This document shows, in pieces, positions 45,101 through 55,469 of a stretch of 64,000 nt of DNA (positions are counted from its first letter, which is position 1; the number at the start of each line of letters is the position of its first letter). The stretch is from assembly GCA_009801085.1 (NCBI GenBank), contig VNWV01000003.1:434001-498000 (forward strand). The letters are read 5' to 3'. A model generated the notes under the pieces. The model was not told the origin of the DNA. It saw nothing but the letters and a program-made list of their open reading frames with translations, and did not search any database. Made by a program: the position numbers and the translations under genes. This DNA is from Lasiodiplodia sp. COLG20 (taxonomy: Eukaryota > Ascomycota > Dothideomycetes > Botryosphaeriales > Botryosphaeriaceae).

Positions 45101-47131
45101 ATGGCAAAGAAGAGAAAGGCCTCCGGCCAGCCCAAGCCGAACAAGGCAAATGCGCAGAGTTCGAAACTGGCCATTAGCACCTATCAAGATGTCGCCGATT
45201 CCGAGGACGAATTTCACATCAACCGCGATAAGATATTGTTAGACGAAGGCCCCGATGCCAAAAGGCGTCGGAAATGGAAGGAGCAAGGTATGCGCACTGC
45301 GCAATGTTTTGGCTCGATTTTTTGCACAGTTTCTAACCGTCCATTAGACGAGCTCCTCGAAGCATCCGATGAAGAGGTCCTCAACTACGACGAGCAATCA
45401 GACGACGACCAGGACGAAGATGATTACGATGAGCCCGCTGGCGAAAGAGACGCGGCATCTGACTTTTCTGGCTCCGAGGCTCCTGCCGGTGAAGAAGACG
45501 AAGACAATGAGGCCTGGGGTGCATCGAAGGAGGATTACTACGGCGCCGACGCCATAGAAACGGAGGAGAATGCGCTTGAGGAGGAGAAAGAGGCCATTCA
45601 AACCCAGAAAAAGCAGCTGGAGCGCATGACTGAGGCTGATTTTGGCTTTGACGAGTCGGAATGGCTGGATGCAGATCAAGAGGAGGACGGCGAGGCAGAC
45701 GGCGAGGTCGTTACGGAGGTTCTGCCAGAAGTACAAATCACGGACGATATGGGCCCCGCGGAGCGACTCAAACTACTCAAGACAAGATACCCTGAGTTCG
45801 AGCCGCTGTCGAAAGAATTTCTCGACCTGCAGCCTCTGCACAATGAGCTTGCACTCGCCGCCGCTGCCGCTCGGAAGATGCAACAACAACGAGCTGCCAG
45901 GGCTACCGGGCAGAACAAGAACCTCAAGACACCAGCCGCAGTCATCAAGTACAGAGCTCTGGCTGCTTATCTCGCGGCATTGACTATGTACTTCGCTCTG
46001 CTCACCTCAACATCCACAGCTGCAGATGGAAAGGTCACGGCTTTGTCACCTGCCGAGCTGCGGGATCATCCGGTCATGGAGGGCTTGGTGCAATGCCGCG
46101 AGCTGTGGAGCAAGGTGAAGAACCTCTCGATCGCGAACAAGATCGCCGATAGCGATACGAGCAACGAGCTGGAGGCTATTGAGGAGGAGCCGAACGCCGA
46201 TGTCTCGCCCATGGACATCGAACCCCGCACTTCGGAAGGTGCCATGGCGCCACCAAAGACCAAGAAGAAAACTAAGGCACAACGTGCCGCAGAAGCCGCC
46301 CAAGCTGCAGCCGAAGCTAAGCGAGCCGAACGCCTTCGTAAGACAGAGGAGGAGCTTGCCGCCCTGTCATCCCTTACCGATAAGGATGCCCTCCGCAAGG
46401 CGTCGAAGACGACCAAGTCCAAGAAGCCGTCGGCAGTCACTTTCGCAAACGACGATGATTCGGACTTTGGCGACGAGACGGAGCTCAACAAGCACGAACT
46501 GGATGAGAAACTCCGGAAGAAGAAGAGCTTGCGCTTCTACACCTCGCAGATCGCACAGAAACAGAACAAGCGCGGCGCAGCAGGCAAGGATGTGGGCGGA
46601 GACGCTGACATTCCATATCGGGAACGTCTCAAGGATCGTCAAATCAGGCTCAATGCTGAAGCCGAGAAGCGTGGAAAGAAGGCACTGGCTCCTGAGGAAG
46701 AGCTGGGTGGTGACAGTGACGACGAGGACAGACGGCAAGCGCAACAGATCAGAGACGAAGCCGCCAGCGAGGACGAAGAGTACTACGACATGGTCACTGC
46801 GCGCTCGAAGCAGAAGAAGGCCGACAAGGCGGCGGCAGCGGCGGCTTACGCAAAAGCCGCGCGGGAGAATGCGCAGGTTATCGAGACGGAGGAGATCGGG
46901 GCGGATGGAAAGCGCAAGATCACCTATGCCATCGCCAAGAACAAGGGTCTCACGCCGCACCGCAAGAAGGATGTGCGCAACCCCCGTGTCAAGAAGAAGA
47001 AGAAGTACGAGGAAAAGAAGAAGAAGCTGGGCAGCATCAGGCAGGTGTACAAGGGCGGCGAGGGCCGCGGTGGCTACAAGGGAGAGTTGACGGGTATCAA
47101 GAAGGGTTTGGTCAAGAGTGTGAAGCTATAG
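45101..47131 (+). CDS. UTP3: SSU processome protein UTP3/SAS10
   Basis: Utp3/Sas10 is a nucleolar component of the small-subunit processome needed for 18S rRNA maturation. Two exons (intron 45288-45347) give 656 aa. The N-terminus is basic, then strongly acidic (runs of Asp/Glu at ~70-140). The Sas10/Utp3/C1D domain spans about residues 205-310 (for example LRDHPVMEGLVQCRELWSKV). The C-terminal Sas10 domain is highly basic: ITYAIAKNKGLTPHRKKDVR ends the block, followed by VRNPRVKKKKK and the tail RQVYKGGEGRGGYKGELTG. The 60-nt intron has no stop and is a multiple of three, so an unspliced form would stay in frame; the GTATGC donor and ATTAG acceptor support removal. Confidence 0.95.
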   Translation: MAKKRKASGQPKPNKANAQSSKLAISTYQDVADSEDEFHINRDKILLDEGPDAKRRRKWKEQGMRTAQCFGSIFCTVSNRPLDELLEASDEEVLNYDEQSDDDQDEDDYDEPAGERDAASDFSGSEAPAGEEDEDNEAWGASKEDYYGADAIETEENALEEEKEAIQTQKKQLERMTEADFGFDESEWLDADQEEDGEADGEVVTEVLPEVQITDDMGPAERLKLLKTRYPEFEPLSKEFLDLQPLHNELALAAAAARKMQQQRAARATGQNKNLKTPAAVIKYRALAAYLAALTMYFALLTSTSTAADGKVTALSPAELRDHPVMEGLVQCRELWSKVKNLSIANKIADSDTSNELEAIEEEPNADVSPMDIEPRTSEGAMAPPKTKKKTKAQRAAEAAQAAAEAKRAERLRKTEEELAALSSLTDKDALRKASKTTKSKKPSAVTFANDDDSDFGDETELNKHELDEKLRKKKSLRFYTSQIAQKQNKRGAAGKDVGGDADIPYRERLKDRQIRLNAEAEKRGKKALAPEEELGGDSDDEDRRQAQQIRDEAASEDEEYYDMVTARSKQKKADKAAAAAAYAKAARENAQVIETEEIGADGKRKITYAIAKNKGLTPHRKKDVRNPRVKKKKKYEEKKKKLGSIRQVYKGGEGRGGYKGELTGIKKGLVKSVKL

Positions 47132-48361
47132 AGCGCTATGATCTCTTGCCGTTTGTTCTATCTACCGCCAGAGGGCATTGGCTTGGCGCCAAGGAGTTTA
47201 CTGCGTTTGTACAGATAATCCAGGCCATTTTGTCAGACCACCAGAGCATATGAGGTGTTGATAAACTCCTCGTGTATGTCGTCCGTCCCGATTGCCGCGG
47301 TTGGGCAAATTGTGTTTGAGGCAATTATAATCCCCAACGCCCGATCCCAGTCGCCCTCGATCCGCGGCGGCGGGAGGTTGACCGACTCGAAAGCTGGTCG
47401 CATGCGCTGTTGATCAACCTGCCTCCACCGAAGCCGATCACAGGACATCGGGTGTTCCTGCATTCTTGCGCGTCCCCGTTCGTCACTGGTTGCTCCAAAT
47501 CCGCCGCAGTGATCCCTCTTTGTCCGAGGCAGAGCCACCGAGATGTTGTGCATTTGCCCGCCCGCTCATCATAACCACGTCACATCACGCCGAACTTTCC
47601 CCTCAAGCAACCTGGACCCAACACCCATGCCACCGGTTATGCTTTACGGCTTGCAGCGGGCTTTGCATGCTTCCCCCCTCTCGCACACTCGCCTGGGCTC
47701 GCCAAAATACCGTCTCTCCTTGACATCTTGCGTAGCTCACCCCTTCCAATCAACACTTGCACACTAAACCTCTTACCCTCAGGACCCTGAACCGCATCTG
47801 TCAAAGTCCATTGAAGGCTACTGTTTTCTCGAAATTCCCTCCCAAACGGTCACCGCTACAAGATAGCGAACGCTTCGACGACTCAGTCGTGACCGTGCAG
47901 AGCTCAAGGCAACGGGCCACCGATGACGGAGCCAATCAGGCGGCCACACGATTAGCGGGAGACGCAGGAAGCACAGCTTGCAGCGCACAGAAGTGGCTGC
48001 GTACCGGCCAAAATTTAAAGGGCGAGCTTTGAATGGGGGTGGCCAGGGCAGTGTTAGAGCAGCAGAGTCCGCGACAGCAGCTCATTGACACGACGTCGTC
48101 CCGTCTGTCCGTCTGCCGCTGACCGGACAGCCTGCCTCGTTACACAGGCACAAGAAAATCCCGCGCGTCTCCTCCCTCTATCCCGATTCGAAATCGGCGC
48201 TCGAATAACACTGTTGTTGGCTGCCTTGCAATCCCTCTCGTTCAACCACAAAAGCCTTCCCGAGTCCCGTCAAGGACTACCAGAGGACCCCGTCACCTTC
48301 CAGCGCTCTTCCTACTCATCCCAAATCACTCCTCCCACAGAAAATCATATACACACCAACA
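47132..48361. other. Intergenic, no gene recognised
   Basis: This stretch runs from the UTP3 3' flank to a C/T-rich leader before 48362. It contains only short overlapping ORFs. A perfect inverted repeat around 48182-48196 (CCGATTCGAAATCGG-type) is too short to assign. Confidence 0.5.
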
Positions 48362-49288
48362 ATGTCTTTCCACGACACCCTCCTCCCACCCATCCACCTC
48401 CAAACCTCAACCCCCTTCGCGGGGCCGCTCTCCCTCATGCTCGCCATGATTCTCCTTCCACCCGCCATCTACTTCGTCTACCGCGACTACTGTGCCTTCC
48501 TTTCTCTCGGCGCGGGCGGCACACCACAAACCTTCCTAGGCGGCTACCTCCGCATCAAGCTGCTCTCGCTCTTCGCTCTGCCGTCCCCGCGCTCCCCAGC
48601 CCCGATCCCCGCCGACCTGCGTCAGAACGGCTACCTCACGCAGCTGCCTCTGCGGCAAGGCGCGCGCCCCGACGTCGTGGGCATCGCGCCGCACCGGCAG
48701 ACGACGCAGAAGTCGCCGGCGCACACGGCGGCGTACGCCTCTCTCGCTGCGCGCCTGCGCGGCCTGGCGCGAGACCCGGCCAACGCGCTGGTCGAGGGCA
48801 CGTCGTGCTTCGAGAAGCACGGCACGGGGCTGTTCAGCCGGACGCCGCTGACGCGGACCTGCCGCGGAGAGGTCTGCCACGTGCACGGCAGCGACGGCAG
48901 CCTGCACATGACCCTCTACCCGGCCGACGCGAAGCTGGTCATCGAGCGCGGCTGGGGTGAGCGCCATCCCATCGCCCGCGGCGGCTTCTTCTCGCGCTTC
49001 GTGCCCCGCCACTTCGTCATGGTGTATGCGCCGCGCGACGAGGCCGAGGTCGAAATTGTCGTGCGCATCGTCGGCGCCGCCGTCTGGTGGGTCAGCGGCG
49101 TGTGCGTGGGCAAAGAGGAGAGCGGTGTGCGGGACGATCGGTCGAGGTCGGAGAGCGATGCCATGGTCGTCGAGAACATCAGAGAGGCAGGCGGGGAGAC
49201 CGATTGGAAGAGCGGTAAGCCTGCGCCGGAAACTTTCTGCTTGGGCTGTCGGCAAAAGCAATATGTGGGAGTACAGGCGTGCTCGTAA
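48362..49288 (+). CDS. Fungal luciferase-like-domain protein (DUF5519), membrane-anchored
   Basis: A single exon encodes 308 aa. A hydrophobic segment near the N-terminus (residues ~20-42, PLSLMLAMILLPPAIYFVYR) suggests one membrane anchor. The C-terminal half carries the pattern GSDGSLHMTLYPADAKLVIE, then RGWGERHPIARG and VPRHFVMVYAPRD, which I associate with the luciferase-domain (DUF5519) family found widely in ascomycetes. Family members have no established enzyme activity that I can name; the name comes from a weak sequence resemblance and does not imply light emission. The tail after VWWVSGVCVGKEE is charged and Cys-containing. The start ATG at 48362 directly follows an AC-rich leader. 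Confidence 0.78.
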   Translation: MSFHDTLLPPIHLQTSTPFAGPLSLMLAMILLPPAIYFVYRDYCAFLSLGAGGTPQTFLGGYLRIKLLSLFALPSPRSPAPIPADLRQNGYLTQLPLRQGARPDVVGIAPHRQTTQKSPAHTAAYASLAARLRGLARDPANALVEGTSCFEKHGTGLFSRTPLTRTCRGEVCHVHGSDGSLHMTLYPADAKLVIERGWGERHPIARGGFFSRFVPRHFVMVYAPRDEAEVEIVVRIVGAAVWWVSGVCVGKEESGVRDDRSRSESDAMVVENIREAGGETDWKSGKPAPETFCLGCRQKQYVGVQACS

Positions 49289-49657
49289 AGGCGCACGCTA
49301 GTGCTATGGGACGTATCGTTTCGAATGCGTAATTGGTTTGAAAACTAGACTGTGAAGCATGTGCAAGGCGTTATGCTTCGGTCGAAATCCAGCGGAAATA
49401 TCTAGATTGCTAGCGGTCAGGTAGGGATGGGATCTTAGTTTGTCAAAAATTTGGGATTTGGCGGCGTTGGTTTGGTTGTTGGTTTTCAATCGATACAATT
49501 GGTTAACTTTTCCATGTCGCTTGGATGCATATAGTCGTTCTCTATGTCCATTGGCAAACGCCTTCGTCAACCCTAGTTAATTATTAGCACTCACAAGCAC
49601 TCCAATACAATGCCTCAAGTACACGTACCTATAGCCTTTATGAACCAATGCAGTGAT
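49289..49657. other. 3' flanks of convergent genes
   Basis: AT-rich sequence between the stop codons of the luciferase-like gene and EMC5; nothing recognised. Confidence 0.5.
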
Positions 49658-50281
49658 CTAGCTCCTTCCACCTTCCCGGACCCAGTCCGCAAAGTCCTTT
49701 CTCTTACCCTGCACACCATCTTTGATTAGCACATCATATTCCCGGCAGATCAAGTATCCATCATAGACGAGACAGGAGTAATAACTCACCCTGCCATCCC
49801 AGAACCCAATTCTATCCTCGGTGAGCCACGCGAACGGGTTGCCACCGGGCACCTCGCCCTGGGCGATGTCGACCTTGCGGCCCTTGCCGATGCGGCGGCG
49901 CGCCTCCTCGCGCTCCGCCTCGCCCGCCCACTGGCTCCACTGGATGGGCTTGAGCGGCGCCGACGACAGCACGATGCCCGTCACCACGATCAGCACCGAC
50001 AGCAACGTCTCAGCGACGATGTCGGCGGGCAGCGAGGGGACGGACGGGGCCGAGACATGCGATACGGTCGAGTGCAGAGCCGAGTGCTCGTGCGCGGAGT
50101 AGACGCTGTGCGTGTTTCGCGAACATGTTAGTCAAACGACGGCGGTGGTGGTGATGGGGAGGTAGCAGGTCGATGGCACAGTCGGACCAGCTGGCCAATG
50201 CTGGGAGAAGGGAACGGAGACGTACGCGTGTGAGAGGAAGACCACGCCGATGGCCACGAGCAGATTGGAGAAAACGGCCAT
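49658..50281 (-). CDS. EMC5: ER membrane protein complex subunit 5 (EMC5/MMgT)
   Basis: EMC5 is a core subunit of the ER membrane complex that inserts tail-anchored and multi-pass proteins. Three exons (introns 50107-50225 and 49709-49799) give 137 aa. The first exon encodes transmembrane helix 1 (NLLVAIGVVFLSHA). The next begins VYSAHEHSALHS, matching the HAAFSAAQHRSY-type element of the family. The segment LPADIVAETLLSVLIVVTGIVL is helix 2 plus its lead-in (split here: LPADIVAETLL, then SVLIVVTGIVL). The fungal C-terminus follows: FAWLTEDRIGFWDGR, then the 16-residue last exon GKRKDFADWVREGGRS. The last intron was placed at the CAG after a CTAAT branch site because this alone keeps the conserved GKRKDFADW in frame. 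Confidence 0.88.
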
Positions 50282-50750
50282 GGCGAACTCTGTGGGTTGC
50301 GAGTTGGTGGAGGATAGACGGTAATGGGAGGGTTGAAAGCTGACGGGATGGATTTCCACGGATAGCCGATGCCAAGACGGCGTGGTGACGCGCAGACAAT
50401 TTGATGCCGCGGGGTCAAACACGCCCCAGATGCCAATTCTTGTGCGGCTCCCGGCCCGTTCGCCGGATCAGACCTGCAACTGACAGGTGCGTCCGCTCAG
50501 ACGATTCTGGTTTATTATAATTGGAAGCACACATGGTTTGAAAGTCATCAATACATGCGTCAAGAGGTGTGCCATCTTCTTAATTTTTTTGTTGGCTTAT
50601 CTATACGCAAACGCTCGTAAGACATCATAACCATAACCCTCCAGTATCCTATCGTGAGCCGAACATGTGGCTGATGCCAGCGCATGCGCAAAAGAAATGC
50701 TCAAGGTCATAGAGGCCTAGAAAATTTTTGAAAGAGAAGGAAAAAGCGCT
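50282..50750. other. Intergenic: EMC5 promoter and eEF1B 3' UTR
   Basis: Both neighbours are on the minus strand. The right part is AT-rich and probably untranslated. Nothing else recognised. Confidence 0.5.
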
Positions 50751-51770
50751 CTACAACTTCTGCATGGCAACGACATCGGTAGACTGGACGTGGTCCTCGT
50801 CCTCCTCGATCTGCGCCTGGAGGTCATCAAGAGAGACCTTCTCGTCCTCAACGACCAGGTTGATCTGGAGCTTCTTGATACCGAAACCGACGGGAACGAA
50901 CTTGGAGGCACCCCAGACAAGGCCGTCAATCTCGATGGCCTTGACGTTCGCAGCCATCTCCTCGATGTTGGTCTCGTCATCTGCAACTTGTTAGCATTAC
51001 ATCAAGGCACTGCGTGCTGATTATGACTCACCCCAGGGCTTGACGTCGAGGGTGACGATGGACTTGGCGGCAGGCTTGGTCTTGCCCTCCTTCTTCTTCT
51101 TGTACTCAGCCAGACGCTCCTCCCTGACCCTCACGGCCTCAGGGTCCTCCTCCTCGTCGTCAGAGCCGAAGAGGTCGACATCGTCATCCTCCTCCTCAGC
51201 AGCCTTGGCGGGGTTGACGGCGAGCTCAGCGGCCTCAGGGCCGTACTCGGTGACGGGCTTGGAGGCGTCACCGGGCAGAGTAGCGAACTCAGCCTCGAAA
51301 GTGGCGATGTGCTTGTACCAGCGGGCAGCGTGGGGGAACTTGGCAGCATCGGGGGCGGCGCTCACGCCCTTGAAGACGGCGGCATCAGCCTGGGAAGGAG
51401 CGTAGCTGTGTTTCGGTCAGCGTGCTGTCCATTTGAGGCGCAGAAGCGCATATGAATGCAAGATTGTGGATAGCGAAGCTGGATCAGAGGTGCGCGAAGC
51501 GCTTGTTGCCGACTCATTTGCGGGGTCTTAAGCCGCTCATAAACACGGACCAATTTTTCTCATCATGAAGCTGGTGCTGGGGAAAGCGGGCGTGAAGCAG
51601 AGCTGGAGGGCTGGAAGTACTCACCCAACAATGTAGCTGCGAGTGGAAACCCAGTTGTTAAGGACTGGTGGCGGTTGCGTTAGTCAAAGTTCGACGCCCC
51701 AACTCCTCCGCAGCGGTCAGGCAGACATACGGGTAAGGCCAGCGTCGGAGACGAAGTCGGTGAAGCCCAT
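50751..51770 (-). CDS. TEF5: Translation elongation factor 1-beta (eEF1B alpha, GDP/GTP exchange)
   Basis: This protein recycles eEF1A-GDP to eEF1A-GTP during translation elongation. Four exons (introns 51665-51730, 51406-51624, 50981-51031) give 227 aa. The GST-like N-terminal part shows [18 protein letters not shown] and [15 protein letters not shown]. An acidic stretch ([18 protein letters not shown]) leads into the catalytic exchange domain, with [37 protein letters not shown] and the C-terminal [10 protein letters not shown]. The first two exons are 40 nt each. Intron 2 is unusually long for this window (219 nt) and carries a box C/D snoRNA (see 51478-51572). The gene shares a 398-bp divergent promoter with HSP78. 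Confidence 0.97.
51478..51572 (-). ncRNA. snR18: Intronic box C/D snoRNA, U18/snR18 type
   Basis: On the minus strand within eEF1B intron 2, a box C (ATGATGA, 51560-51566) and a box D (CTGA, 51484-51487) lie about 83 nt apart. Between them, TTGGTCCGTGTTT (51541-51553) is followed by a D'-like ATGA. This 13-mer is complementary to AAACACGGACCAA, a universally conserved stretch of large-subunit rRNA. It is the guide of U18/snR18, which directs 2'-O-methylation at yeast 25S A649/C650. The fifth nucleotide before the D' box pairs with an A, as the box rule demands. In budding yeast snR18 also sits in the intron of the eEF1B gene EFB1. The ends are approximate, and the terminal stem is weak (AGCT pairing with AGCT). 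Confidence 0.85.
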
Positions 51771-52034
51771 TTTGAAGGTATGTGAGGAGGAAGAGAGGTG
51801 GTTGTGGGTATCAAAAAGAGTTGGAGGGGAAGACGTGGATGTTTTGTGGTTGGGCAGAAGTGAGGGAAAAAGCTCGTCCGAACCCCACTGGGTTTTGTCG
51901 CTTCTCTTGCCGCCCACCTTCTTCGGAGAGCGTCGGCCCGCCTGTGGCTTGTGCCTTGGTGCCTGAGGCGCAGTGGGAAAATCTCGGGCGAGATCGCAGA
52001 TGGTCAAGCATGTGGCAGCAGAGATCGTCATCGC

Positions 52035-52049
52035 CGAAGCTCCTCGAAG
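52035..52049. promoter_or_regulatory. Heat-shock-element-like site
   Basis: The sequence CGAAGCTCCTCGAAG fits nGAAnnTTCnnGAAn with one mismatch (TCC for TTC). It lies about 120 bp upstream of the HSP78 start, a plausible Hsf1 site. Confidence 0.45.
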
Positions 52050-52103
52050 CATCGACCCGCTGCAGTGCGTTTCTACCCTGGCGCGTGGTCCACAGCCAGC
52101 ATG

Positions 52104-52110
52104 CTATATT
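52104..52110 (+). promoter_or_regulatory. TATA-like box of HSP78
   Basis: The site CTATATT lies about 60 bp upstream of the HSP78 ATG and 55 bp downstream of the heat-shock-like element. Confidence 0.4.
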
Positions 52111-52168
52111 ATGCTGCGCTCTGACCCGTATAGTCAATTGCTTCCATTTCGCACACATTGCCACCGAA

Positions 52169-54556
52169 ATGCTACCAACACGCGCCAAGCTCGCCGCAAG
52201 GCGACTCTCTGCATCCGTCCATGATGTTTCGATAACAAGACCACTGGCTGCACGGCCACTTGCCGTGCTCTCCCGGCCATTGAACAGTCAACCACGGCTT
52301 ACCGCGAATGCTATCCGGCCTATTACTGCCATCAGACATTATGCCAATGGGCGACCACATCCTCCAGGCGGCACCCACCGCATGAATATGGGTGGCGGCG
52401 AGGAGGAGAAGCCTGCACTCGAACAATATGGCGTCGACCTTACCGCGAAGGCCAAGGACGGCAAGCTAGACCCTGTCATCGGCAGAGACTCCGAGATCCA
52501 TCGTACAATCCAAATTCTATCGCGAAGAACGAAGAACAATCCGGTTCTTATCGGTTCTGCGGGTACCGGAAAGACGGCGATCTTGGAGGGACTAGCCCAA
52601 CGAATCGTTAGAGGGGACGTTCCAGAGTCAATCAAGAACAAGCGCGTCATTGCACTTGACCTTGGCTCGCTCATTGCTGGAGCGAAATTCAGAGGAGATT
52701 TCGAAGAGCGGTTGAAGAAGGTGCTGAAGGAGGTCGAGGAAGCACAGGGTCGCGTAATCCTGTTCATTGATGAGCTGCACACACTGTTAGGTCTCGGCAA
52801 GGCAGAAGGCAGCATCGACGCGAGCAATTTGCTCAAGCCTGCTTTGTCACGAGGAGAGCTGCAGTGCTGTGGCGCCACCACCCTTAACGAGTACCGCCAG
52901 ATCGAGAAAGACGTCGCCCTTGCCCGACGTTTCCAGCCGATTCTTGTTGGAGAGCCGACCGTTCCCGACACCATCTCGATTCTGCGCGGTATCAAGGAGA
53001 AATACGAAGTTCACCACGGTGTTCGAATTACCGATGGAGCTCTTGTGGCAGCTGCTACCTACAGTAATCGCTACATTACCGATCGTTTCCTCCCCGACAA
53101 GGCCATCGATCTCGTAGACGAAGCAGCTAGCGCTTTGCGGCTTCAGCAGGAGAGCAAGCCTGACGCTATACAAGAGTTGGACAGGCAAATTATGACCATC
53201 CAGATCGAGCTGGAGTCATTGCGGAAAGAGGACGATATCGCAAGCAAAGAAAGACGAGAGAAATTGGAGGAACAGCTCAAGAGCAAACAAGAAGAGCAGT
53301 CGAAACTGAACGAGAAGTGGGAGGCCGAACGTCGCGAGATTGAGGAGATCAAGACCGTCAAGGAGAACCTCGAGAAGGCGAGGGTGGAGCTCGAACAGAG
53401 TCAACGAGAGGGAAATTTCGCGAAGGCCAGTGAACTTCGCTATGCAACCATTCCGGCGCTCGAGCAGAAACTTCCCAAGGACGGCATGGAGAAAGGCAAG
53501 TCTCCGGACAGCCTTCTGCATGACTCCGTCACTGCAGACGATATCGCCAACGTTGTCAGCCGAACTACCGGAATCCCGGTCACCAAGCTGATGTCTGGCG
53601 AGATGGAGAAGCTCATCCACATGGAGGACATTCTCCGCCAGTCCGTGAAGGGACAAGATGAGGCTCTGACGGCGGTTGCCAATGCTGTGCGCCTGCAACG
53701 TGCTGGTCTCAGTGGTGAGAACCGCCCGCTGGCCAGCTTCATGTTCCTTGGGCCTACTGGTGTGGGTAAGACAGAATTGTGCAAGAAGATGGCCGGATTC
53801 CTCTTCTCCACCGAAACCGCTGTCCTTCGCTTCGACATGAGCGAATTCCAGGAGAAACACACCGTGAGCAGACTCATCGGTAGTCCTGCTGGTTACGTTG
53901 GATACGAGGATGCCGGCCAGCTCACTGAGGCAGTGAGGCGGAAGCCGTACGCGGTACTACTCTTCGATGAGTTCGAAAAGGCACACCGCGACATCTCCGC
54001 CCTTCTCTTGCAGGTTCTTGACGAGGGCTTCCTGACCGACGCACAAGGCCACAAGATCGATTTCCGCAACACAATCATTGTCCTCACGTCGAACCTCGGC
54101 GCCGAAGCAATCGTCGGTGACGACATGCTGCACAAGCACCAGGTCGACACAGAGACGGGAGAGATCTCACCGGCCGTGAAGAAGTCGGTGATGGACACGG
54201 TAGCTGCAAACTACCCGCCTGAGTTCCTCAACCGGATTGACGAGTTCATCATCTTCAGGCGGCTGTCGAAGGACGCGCTGAAGGACATTGTCGACATCCG
54301 GCTGAAGGAGCTCCAGCAGCGACTGGAGGACAGGAGAATCACGCTGAAAGTTCCGGAAGAGGTCAAGCAATGGCTCTGCGATAGGGGCTACGACCCCAAG
54401 TTTGGCGCCAGACCATTGAACCGACTCATCTCCAGAGAAATCGGCAACAGACTGGCGGACAAGATCATCCGTGGCGAGCTCAGGAACAACACGGTGGCGG
54501 CTGTGGCCATCAACGAGGGCGAGACCGGTCTCGAGGTGTCAGCCGAGACATCGTGA
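52169..54556 (+). CDS. HSP78: Mitochondrial ClpB-type disaggregase HSP78
   Basis: Hsp78 is a hexameric AAA+ chaperone of the mitochondrial matrix that resolubilises aggregated proteins with mtHsp70. A single exon encodes 795 aa. The first ~60 residues are Arg/Ala/Ser-rich without acidic residues until about residue 77, a good matrix-targeting presequence. The Clp N-domain is absent, as in other Hsp78s. NBD1 has GSAGTGKTA (Walker A, ~129-137) and FIDELH. A coiled-coil middle domain follows (Glu/Lys/Arg-rich, ~340-430). NBD2 has [19 protein letters not shown] and the sensor segment GARPLNRLI. The ORF is open further upstream but this ATG begins the presequence. Confidence 0.96.
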   Translation: MLPTRAKLAARRLSASVHDVSITRPLAARPLAVLSRPLNSQPRLTANAIRPITAIRHYANGRPHPPGGTHRMNMGGGEEEKPALEQYGVDLTAKAKDGKLDPVIGRDSEIHRTIQILSRRTKNNPVLIGSAGTGKTAILEGLAQRIVRGDVPESIKNKRVIALDLGSLIAGAKFRGDFEERLKKVLKEVEEAQGRVILFIDELHTLLGLGKAEGSIDASNLLKPALSRGELQCCGATTLNEYRQIEKDVALARRFQPILVGEPTVPDTISILRGIKEKYEVHHGVRITDGALVAAATYSNRYITDRFLPDKAIDLVDEAASALRLQQESKPDAIQELDRQIMTIQIELESLRKEDDIASKERREKLEEQLKSKQEEQSKLNEKWEAERREIEEIKTVKENLEKARVELEQSQREGNFAKASELRYATIPALEQKLPKDGMEKGKSPDSLLHDSVTADDIANVVSRTTGIPVTKLMSGEMEKLIHMEDILRQSVKGQDEALTAVANAVRLQRAGLSGENRPLASFMFLGPTGVGKTELCKKMAGFLFSTETAVLRFDMSEFQEKHTVSRLIGSPAGYVGYEDAGQLTEAVRRKPYAVLLFDEFEKAHRDISALLLQVLDEGFLTDAQGHKIDFRNTIIVLTSNLGAEAIVGDDMLHKHQVDTETGEISPAVKKSVMDTVAANYPPEFLNRIDEFIIFRRLSKDALKDIVDIRLKELQQRLEDRRITLKVPEEVKQWLCDRGYDPKFGARPLNRLISREIGNRLADKIIRGELRNNTVAAVAINEGETGLEVSAETS

Positions 54557-55469
54557 AGTCCAAATCGGGCGTTGCATGGATCGTAATTAGGTTGGTGGAT
54601 GGGTCATGTGGGTTGACGGGGTTTGGCGCACGTTCTCGTTACTGACAGGCGAGTGGAAAAGATGCCTAGTTACGGCGAGATGGGCGAGCAGGTACACGGC
54701 ATAAGGGTTGCATTTACAGGCGTTTTGGGCGGATCTCTGCTTCATGTACGACTACGTGTTAATGTAAGTATCGGGTAGGTAATGCATCTCACTCTGGACG
54801 CCGAATGTGCAAGTCTGGGCGAATCGCCGTGTGGGGTCGGTAACTGGAGGGCTGGGCCGCGCCAAGCGGCACCGCGCGCTGCACTGCGGTAATCCGGCAT
54901 CCAGAGCATCCTATTCGCTGCCAACGTCGAGAGCCGCTTGAGGAAATGTCTGCCCGCGCAGGTCTGGGGCGCGGGGCAGCGACAGGCGAGTATTGCGGTC
55001 TCGAGACACACCGTCACCGTCCCACCGTCCCACGTTTCCTCCTGCGCATCCCCCCTGGCACTGACTGGTGCGTGCCGCTGCACCATGCCCCGAGGGGCGT
55101 GCGAAATCGGGCCGTGACCCACGATGGCTGGGATTGGAGGCGCATGTCGGCTTTTGAAGGCAAAGGCTCTGCGGCGTCGCCACACGAACGCGGGGAGCTG
55201 TCTGGGGCGCCGTCAGCACAAACAGGTTGCCGCTAATTTGGGCTTGGGGCTCCGCTTCTTTTCTCTGGTCGGCCAGCAATCCGCGCTGCGTCGCCCGCAT
55301 CTCTCCTCCGTTGTGCGCTCGCTGCTCATGGATCGCTCGTCGCCCGGCTAATCACCGTCCTGCTCTGCCTCACGCCGTCGCTTATTGCGCTGCAGCGAAC
55401 AGCCGCTGCCTCGGCTCCGACAATCCCCGTCTACAGCGACTCCGATCTCGACCTCCCGCGGCGCTCAGC
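54557..55469. other. Intergenic: HSP78 3' flank and promoter of the Zn2Cys6 factor
   Basis: GC-rich sequence with random ORFs on both strands up to 147 codons; no gene recognised. Confidence 0.5.

Larger units (their letters stand above)
51771..52168. promoter_or_regulatory. Divergent promoter eEF1B / HSP78
   Basis: The 398 bp between the two ATGs must drive a translation factor and a mitochondrial chaperone. A heat-shock-element-like array and a TATA-like site lie on the HSP78 side. Confidence 0.6.

Noticed and set aside
51782..52168. Upstream extension of the HSP78 ORF
   Set aside because: The frame is open, but it runs through the promoter shared with eEF1B and lacks presequence character; the ATG at 52169 starts a typical matrix-targeting signal.
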